DNA of 7,002 nt from an uncultured Treponema sp. Lineage in GTDB: Bacteria; Spirochaetota; Spirochaetia; Treponematales; Treponemataceae. Made by a program: the position numbers and the translations under genes. Location: the NCBI GenBank assembly GCA_937901865.1, contig CALDID010000061.1:1-7002 (forward strand), given 5' to 3'. Below the pieces are notes generated by a model. It worked only from the letters and a program-made list of their open reading frames with translations, was not told where the DNA came from and ran no database searches. Below, in pieces: positions 1-6,700 of this stretch (the stretch's first letter is position 1; each line of letters opens with the position of its first letter).

Positions 1-81
1 TTTAGGGCAACTCTATACTATATCAATTTTAGAGAGTTCCTTTTTCCAGCATACCTTTTGTAACACTACCTAAAAATGCAC

Positions 82-117
82 AAAAAAAATAGCCTATGGC
101 TGTATTTCCATAGGCTA
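82..117 (-). terminator. Intrinsic terminator of the toxin-antitoxin unit
   Basis: Read on the minus strand, a 10-bp perfect stem (TAGCCTATGG pairing with CCATAGGCTA, positions 117-108 and 99-90) closes an 8-nt loop and is followed at once by eight T residues (89-82). It starts 5 nt after the antitoxin stop codon. The T tract lies only on the minus-strand exit side, so it should end transcription coming from the toxin-antitoxin genes and not the opposite direction. It would also stop read-through from the giant gene upstream, since no hairpin with a T tract lies between that gene and the toxin. Confidence 0.93.
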
Positions 118-121
118 AACA

Positions 122-433
122 TTACGCTTCTTTTGCTATTAGCTCACTTTGCTTTATCGGCGTAAAAGAAATTCTGTAGCCGAATGTCTTTAGGATTTTA
201 CACACAGTCGCAAAAGACGGGTTCCCGTTTGGTGATAAGGCTTTATACAACCCCTCGCGCGTCAATCCTGCCGCCTCTGCTGTCTTTGTCATTCCGCGCG
301 CCCGTGCAACAGTGTTTAATGCCTCTAAAAGCTCTTCTTCTGTTCCGTTTTGAGAAACATAATCAATATATCCCTGCCGCTCTTCTTCGGTATCTAAATA
401 TTCCGCCATATCAAAAGGTGTTGTTTCTAGCAT
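122..433 (-). CDS. HTH antitoxin of a RelE/ParE-type toxin-antitoxin pair (addiction module antidote family)
   Basis: This 103-residue protein resembles the 'probable addiction module antidote' family (TIGR02684 type), the DNA-binding partner of Gp49/HigB-like toxins. Residues 7-14 (FDMAEYLD) are the family's N-terminal signature. An acidic helical stretch (15-36) probably contacts the toxin. Residues 38-90 form a Cro/XRE-like DNA-binding domain: ALNTVARARGMTKTAEAAGL, then TREGLYKALS as the recognition helix, then GNPSFATVCKILKTFGYRIS. Length is normal for the family (about 95-105). The start ATG at 433-431 is fixed by an excellent ribosome binding site 7 nt upstream, and it overlaps the toxin stop in ATGCTAG. 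It should neutralise the toxin in a complex and repress the shared promoter, probably at the palindrome at 734-747. It is the last gene of the unit, directly before the terminator. The family call is from motif recognition, not a search. Confidence 0.93.
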   Translation of the reverse strand: MLETTPFDMAEYLDTEEERQGYIDYVSQNGTEEELLEALNTVARARGMTKTAEAAGLTREGLYKALSPNGNPSFATVCKILKTFGYRISFTPIKQSELIAKEA

Positions 434-723
434 TTTGCATCCTCCTTTACCATTTCTTTAGCTTTCGCAATATCACGCTGTTGCGTCGATTTATCGCCAC
501 CCACAAGCAACAATATAATTTCTCCGTTCTTGTTCATAAAATACACTCGATAACCTTTGCTTACATCTATTCGCAATTCATAAACATTATCGCCAACTGA
601 TTTACTGTCTCCGAAATTGCCCTTTGAAATACGCATAATTCTTTGACCTATCGCATACTTTGCGGTTTTATCTTTCAGTTTCGTAAACCATTCAGTAAAA
701 ACTTTTGTTTGTCTTACTTCCAT
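427..723 (-). CDS. RelE/ParE-superfamily toxin (Gp49/HigB-like addiction module killer protein)
   Basis: This 98-residue protein looks like a Gp49-family (PF05973-like) toxin; such proteins are typically ribosome-dependent mRNA endonucleases in the cytoplasm. Numbering from the ATG at 723: the N-terminal strand MEVRQTKVFTEWFTKL, a basic helix with RIMRISKGNFGDSKSVG (about 28-44), the core YELRIDVSKGYRVYF (48-62), and the C-terminal IILLLVGGDKSTQQRDIAKA (69-88). The YELRI..GYR and GGDKSTQ..DI blocks are the family signature, and the Arg and Tyr residues there are the likely RNA-contacting or catalytic ones. I chose 723, not the ATG at 729, for two reasons. Family members usually begin a few residues before the KxT..F motif. 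The 729 ATG also lies between the -10 box and the predicted transcript start. Neither start has a Shine-Dalgarno. Toxin precedes antitoxin and overlaps it by 7 bp. A hand-counted 60-base block of the gene (541-600) is about 35% GC, lower than most of the neighbouring giant gene. Confidence 0.92.
   Translation of the reverse strand: MEVRQTKVFTEWFTKLKDKTAKYAIGQRIMRISKGNFGDSKSVGDNVYELRIDVSKGYRVYFMNKNGEIILLLVGGDKSTQQRDIAKAKEMVKEDAKC
441..448 (-). promoter_or_regulatory. Strong ribosome binding site for the antitoxin
   Basis: On the minus strand AAAGGAGG lies 7 nt before the antitoxin ATG, inside the 3' end of the toxin coding sequence. It is close to the perfect anti-16S complement. The toxin start has no comparable site, so the second gene of the pair should be translated more efficiently than the first. 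Confidence 0.9.
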
Positions 724-729
724 ACACAT

Positions 730-758
730 ATTATAAACTATGGTTTACACGCTGTCAA
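730..758 (-). promoter_or_regulatory. Consensus sigma-70 promoter of the toxin-antitoxin unit
   Basis: On the minus strand TTGACA (758-753), a 17-nt spacer and TATAAT (735-730) match the sigma-70/sigma-A consensus exactly in both hexamers and spacing. The -35 box contains the TGA stop codon (757-755) of the giant upstream gene. The -10 box touches the ATG TGT ATG at 729-721. With the usual distance, +1 falls at about 723, the A of the second ATG, so the transcript would be leaderless. No extended -10 TG motif is present. A promoter this strong needs a repressor, presumably the antitoxin. Confidence 0.88.
734..747 (-). promoter_or_regulatory. Probable antitoxin operator (palindrome in the promoter spacer)
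   Basis: TAAAC-CATA-GTTTA is a perfect 5+5 inverted repeat with a 4-nt centre, located in the spacer and reaching the first two bases of the -10 box. A bound dimer would block RNA polymerase. Position and symmetry fit autorepression by the helix-turn-helix antitoxin or toxin-antitoxin complex, which is known for this class of systems. Assignment is inferred from geometry only; a second half-site or flanking operator was not found. Confidence 0.6.
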
Positions 759-3700
759 TTTTCTTTCTTGGCTTTGGGTCGTCTGCCTAAAAGGGCGGTC
801 GGGAGTGGCTGTAGTTTGCCGTCCCCGTCGCCGATTCCGATAACATACCCTGCTTCTTTCAAGCCCGATACTGGCACGCCTAACGATAAGCCGATTGCCT
901 GTGCAAAATTGCTCGCCGCTTTGTCAAGCTCGCCTTTCGACGCATATTTTATCGTATTTATGCCTTTGTCTACCACAGGGAATAAATCGCTCCCGCTTCC
1001 TCTCGTCAAGCTCCATTTGCCCGTGATTAAGCCCTCTAACGTCGATGTCGCTATGCTTCCGAGTGCTGGAATTGCGTCTGTGAATTGCGTGGTGGCAAGG
1101 TGCGCTAATTTCCGCATTGCGTTTATTCGCTTCGTTTTCTCGTCGTCGTCGTCGCGGTCGTTACCGTGCAAGCCCTCCGTTACAAGTCCTACAGTTATCC
1201 CTGCAAGCACATAGCCCGCGATTGTTCCCACAAAAACCCGATATTCGCGCTTCTTTGCGGCGTTTGGCACGTCGTAACGGATATTGTTCCATATCACATT
1301 TAAGCTCATCGTAAACTGCAAGAACGCTCTAACAAGCTCGCTTCCCTTGCCACGCTCTTTGAACATCGGCGCAATGTCTGCAAGGCGGCTTGACGGTTGG
1401 CACATTCTCACAACTTCGTCCGCCTTGTCAACCGCGCGCTGTTCAATCTCGGCTTGGCTTAAATCTCGCGCTTTCTCTCCTGCCTTTTGCGCTTCCGCTT
1501 CGGCTTCTGCTCTGACTGCCTCGTTATTGATTAAGTCGCCGTATTCTGCGATTTTCTCTTTATATGCCTTGTCGTATCGCTCTTTCTGCGCTTCCTCGCT
1601 TTGCAATGCGTTCAGCTCTTTTCTGTACACTGCAAGCCAGCCCGGTGCAACACATACCCAGTCAACCGTTTCAAGCCCGCTCATTCCGATTTTCAAAAAC
1701 TCGTCGTATTTGTATGCAAGCGGCGTTGTTTCTTTTGCCATTTGCTCATTCATCAAGTCAATCATCGGGTCAAATACGCGGCTGTTCATATACGCGCTTT
1801 TCGCCTTTATCGCCTCGCGCATATCCTTGTTTCGTGCAAAATCAATGCACGCGCTCGCATATTCTTTCGGGTTCACATACGCCATAAATGGATATGGGCT
1901 TGTGCAAAACTGCTTTATAATACCGCTCATTTTCCACGCTAAATATGCGGGCGCGGTCTTGCCCCGTAACGTCCGTATCACGCGGTCAAGGTCTGACAAT
2001 GTACTTGAAATATCGGGGTTTGCAACTTCGTTAATGTAATCACGGATATACTGCAATGCGTTTTTGCCGTATCGATTTTCGATGTACATTCTCGTTTTCG
2101 CGCCGTCCCGTCCGTTGTAAATGCGGTGCAATTCTTTGACGTAGCCTGAATACGCAAGAAAATGCTCCGTGCGGTTTAGGCTGTTGTTCCACGTCTTGAA
2201 AAGTCCGATTTCAACGGGCTTTTGGTTCGTCGGGCTAATGTCTTTTCGTTGTTTTCGGTTTCCGTCGTCCACGTTCACATTCGCCACGCTTCCCGTCAAT
2301 CCTAGCATATCGGCTTTTACCTTGTTTTCGTTCGTGTCGCCGTTCGCTTCCAGTCGCACTAAAGGCACATAATGCTCTACTCTGCCCATTGGTGTATGGA
2401 ATTCTCTTTTACACACTTCGTCCATACGCTGATACTGTTCATCATAATCTCGGCTTATCGCTTCGGCAAATGTGGCAAGAGAAGGCTTTTCGCTCATCAC
2501 CTTGTCGGCGGCTTCTAGCACTTTTGCAAACTTCGCCCTGCACTTCTCAAGATATGCTTGTTGTTTTTCGGGGGTGTCGCGATACTGCGCTTTCACGGTT
2601 TCGTCAAACATATTACCGCACATAACCGCATAATGTGATTTCTCATCAAGGCTCGCCGCTTTGAAATACAGCAATTCATCTATCGTGTATTCCTGCGTTT
2701 CGCCGTCAAAATCGACCTTTACAAACTCGGCTAAATCTTTGACCGTCAAGCCGTTATCACTCAACGCCTTTTCAATCTTCGCGCTTCGCTCGTTTATTGA
2801 GCGTTGCTCTTTGTTGAAACAATCGTTTTCCATATCAAACAGCAATGTTGTGTTTATGCCGTTTTCGCCGTTGTCAAGCATACGCGCAAAACGCTTTACT
2901 GTCATTGCCCCGTACCCGTTCAACAGATTTTTCAATGCGCTTTGCTTTTCAAGGCTCGCTTTGTATGTGCCTTTGGTCGCGCTCCCGATTCCGAGTATCT
3001 GCGGCAATTTGTCTTTCTTAAACTTTTCAATCGCCTTTTGCTTGCGCTCTTTTTCTTCGGGCGTGTCGTCTTCGTCGATGTGCAAGCCGTTTGACAAAAT
3101 CTCTTTTTCGATTTTATCGCGCATACGGTTCGCCCTCTCGATTTCGACTTCGTGTATCTGCTTTAGCTTCTCTTTTCCCTCGTGCCGCAAGTCGTCAACG
3201 ATTTTTGCAAGCTCTTCCACGTCGTCAAGCGTCCAGTCTCGCAACTGCTTATTCGTCAAAAGCGAAATGATATGCGACGGCAATATCTCTTCAAGCTCGC
3301 TCATCTCTTCCGCGCTCAAAAAGTCCGTGCGCATTGGGCTGTTGCGTTTCTTGCCGTTGACGATATACGACTTTGCAAGCTCTTCAAGTTTTAACTCTTT
3401 AATCCAGTCTGTTTGCGGCAAATAGCGTGCAACAGTCATTTTTTCCGCGTCTGTCCATTGGTCAAACGGCTTGCCGCTTTCAAACAAACTCACCATTTTT
3501 CGCATTCCGCTTGTGCCTGCGGTGCGCTCTGCAAGTTTTTGCAACTTCGCGCGATAATCAAACGACGTTTTGTACTGCGTATAGGCTTCTAGCAAATACT
3601 CGTCTTGGCTGTTCAAAAACTTATTGACAAACTGCATTAACTGCGGCGTGAATATCTTTTGTATCGCCTGTATTTTCTGCCCTTGCTCATAGTATACCGC

Positions 3701-6700
3701 GTCAAAACGCACTTTTCGCGTAATGTTTTTGAGCAATTTCACTTTGAGCTTATGCACTTCGCGCGCCTGTTCCCTCTTTTCCACTTTCTCAAGCTCTTTC
3801 TTGTGCAAATAATTCAATCGCCGTGTTTCGTCCCTGCTCGCTTCTGCGGTATCTTCGATTTTCTGCAACAGATTTTTGCGCTCGGTTTTGATTTCCTTTA
3901 TCTCGTTTTCATAGCCGTTTGCCAGCTTCTGCACGCTGTCGAATTCCATTTTCATTGTGCCGTTTTTAAGTTCGCGCTTTAAGTCGGCAAAATCAAGTTT
4001 TTCTGCAAGTGCTTTTCGCTGTTCGGGTGTGTACTCGTCGGCGTGGAAATCGGGCGACATAATGCGCACGGCTAGCTTTTCGCCTGCACGGTAACCGTCT
4101 TCTACGCTCCAGCTTCCGTCGTTCATAAAGTCCGCGTATAAATCACGATAATCACGCTTGTTGTTTTTGATAAGTGTCATTATCGTTTTGCGCTGCCTGT
4201 CGGTCAATTCAACATTGTTTTCGTTGTCAAGGTTCTTTAACGCCTGCAAAACCGCGTATCTAAAACTGCCGTGCTTCATCTCTTTTGCGTATCGCGTTGC
4301 TAATCGCTCTCTGTTTTCAAGCACTGCAAGCTCTTCATCATCACTAGGCTTGTTTACTTCGTCTTCGGTGCTGTGGTCTTTCTCGGCAATAAATGCAACT
4401 TCTTTCAAAAACTGTGAAAGTGCGTATTCGTCGGTTGAGATAAAATCATAGAATTCTTGGTCTTTGAATGTTTCAACAGCTTCCTGCTCGTCGTCGTTTT
4501 CGTCGATAAGCTCTCTTAACGTCTTGTGTTCCGCGTCTGTTTCTTCACTGCTTTTTGCGTCGGTATAATTTTCTTCACGCGCCTTTGCTTTCTGCGCCTT
4601 GTCGAAAATCGTTTTATAAAATGCGTCGGTCGCTTCTTTGTTCGCCGTCCACTTGTCAAACGTCGTCTGCTCATCGTTTAGGGCTTTTTGCAATACATCC
4701 CTTTCGCGCTCTAATTCGGCTTTATAGGCGGCTAGGCTGTCGGCTTGGCTTATCGCGTCTAGGTCGTCTGGGTCAAAAGCATAGCTCGCGCCGTCGATAC
4801 TCTTTAGCTCCTGCTCTATGCGCATAAGCTCGTTTTCTTTGAATGCGCGGCTTATTTCGCTTTGTTCAATAAAGCTGTCGATATTGATTGCGCTTTCGCC
4901 TGTGTCTTCGTCTGCGTCGGTGCGGTCGATGTAATCAGAGATTTCGTCAAGCTCTATGCTATCTCTAAAACTCTCAAACGTGCTGTATTTTTTCGCTTCT
5001 TGAAATAAGTCTTCTTCCGTGTGTAGTTGGAAATTTATGTTATCGGCGGTGTTTCCGTTGACTTTTCCCGATTCTGTGGTAAACTGATTACTGACGGGGG
5101 AACGGGTCTGCAAAGATTCCACCCGCGTTATTTTTATTTCTGAAAGTTTCCCATTTCTGAATACAAAAACACCGTCCGTTTTTCCGTGCAAATACTTCAC
5201 CTTTTTATTAAGGTGTTCTTGGATAGCTTCGTCGCTTATATCTGCATTATCAAGCAAGAAAACAGATACAATTTCTGAATTATCTTTGTTTATTCCGTCC
5301 TTAATTTCTTTTGCAATGCCGTTTGCATTTCCTGTTGGGTGCTTTATTTCAAGTAAAACGTTGTGATTCAAAAGTGCGTCAACGTGCCTTTCCTCTCCGA
5401 TTTTCATACTCTCTGAAAGTAACGTTGGATAAAAGCCTAATTTTGCAAATTGGACTAACGCGTCAAGTTCTTTCTTTACAGATTTTTCTTGAATGTTCTT
5501 GTCCTTTGAAATCTCAATCTTGGCTTTTCCGCTTGGTGTTTCTATCTCTTGTTCGTGATATTCTCCTTTTCGGTCTGTATAGTAGCGTTTAATATAATCT
5601 TGTGCTTGCGGTGTGTGCTTAACGTTATCAATACGCTTTTTCAGCTCCTGCTCGGTTACCATTTGGAAAAGAATAGAGTTGTTGCTACTATCAAAATTGC
5701 CGTTGTTGTCGGTTGCACTCTTTATTTGGTTCGGATTAAAGACAATATAATTTGTGTCTTCAAAATCGCTTCCGCTATCATATGTCGGGTCGTTTATGTT
5801 GTGGATAATAAGTCCGTCTTGCTTTGCTGTATGCGTCAATTGGTCAAAATCAAGTGCATATTTGCCTTTAGCGTCTTTAATTTTCGGATTTCTGATGTTC
5901 AAATAGCAAGCATACATTCCTGCTTCGTTCTTGTCCGCAAATATATCATTTATCGCACTTTGAGCTTCTTCTAGTGTATCGACAATTTCATCATTAAGAA
6001 AATACGTTCCCTCTTCGAAAAGTTCCGTATCGGCTTCTTTGAAGTCAATATCATTGCGTTGTGCATATTCTTCTACTTCGTTCCAGTCCTTAAAAGACGG
6101 TGCAAAATGATATACACTCGGTCTATCATCGTGGGTGTACCAGCTCGCTCTATCTATACTTGAAAAGAAAATGCCTTGTTTACTTTCTTTAAACTCTGTA
6201 AATCCTGCTGAGTCTGTGCCGTGATATACGACAAGTGGCTCTCCGTTCTCATCAACAACTTTACTTGCGTTCTTTGGGTCGTTCTCCCAATCTCCAAACC
6301 ATTTTTTGAAATTCGGCGTTCGTGTCTGTAGCCATTGCTTTTCGGTCAAATTAGTATCGTTGCCGTTCGGTGCTTTTAGCCATTGCTCCGTTCCCTCGTA
6401 CTGCTTTCTTACGGCTTCAATTTCGGATAATAATGGGCTGTTGACAGCTGATTTTTCCGCGTTGTCTTCGCTCTGGCAATAAGCCGCCGTCGCTTCGTCA
6501 AGAATAATCTGGTCGGCTCTTCTTACGTCCTCCGTTTCTGCAAGCAAGGTTGCAAGCCGTTCTTCTGGCGTGAAGTTAATGCGCTTCTGTACGTTGCGCG
6601 CTTCCACTTCCCCCGCAAGTCTACGATATTGTTCATACTGCGTTAGCCCGTCTTTTTCCTCAAAATCTCTCGCGCTTCCGCCTGTCGCAAACCCCTCTAT

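Noticed and set aside
9..38. Inverted repeat AACTCT...AGAGTT in the leftmost intergenic stretch
   Set aside because: Only 6 bp of stem with an 18-nt loop in AT-rich DNA and no T tract placed for termination. I see no convincing promoter or gene start in 1-81 either.
727..729. Upstream ATG as the toxin start (adds Met-Cys)
   Set aside because: It lies between the -10 box and the predicted transcript start and has no Shine-Dalgarno. The family N-terminus fits the ATG at 723-721. It could still be used on read-through transcripts.
1141..1160. Short GTC/CGT trinucleotide run resembling a microsatellite
   Set aside because: It encodes an Asp cluster (DDDD) in frame and is only about four units long; it is better explained by protein composition than by a regulatory or phase-variable repeat.
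1284..2039. 251-codon open frame on the plus strand, and a similar 254-codon one at 2661-3425
   Set aside because: Both lie wholly opposite the giant gene, have no convincing Shine-Dalgarno, and show Ser/Leu/Phe/Cys-rich composition typical of the antisense of a charged helical protein. No domain pattern is visible, and the giant frame explains the sequence far better.
5085..5105. Composition change suggesting a frameshift or gene fusion point inside the giant gene
   Set aside because: The frame is continuous on both sides, and the domain edge is explained by the repeated boundary motif. There is no stop, slippery run or internal ribosome site to support two genes.
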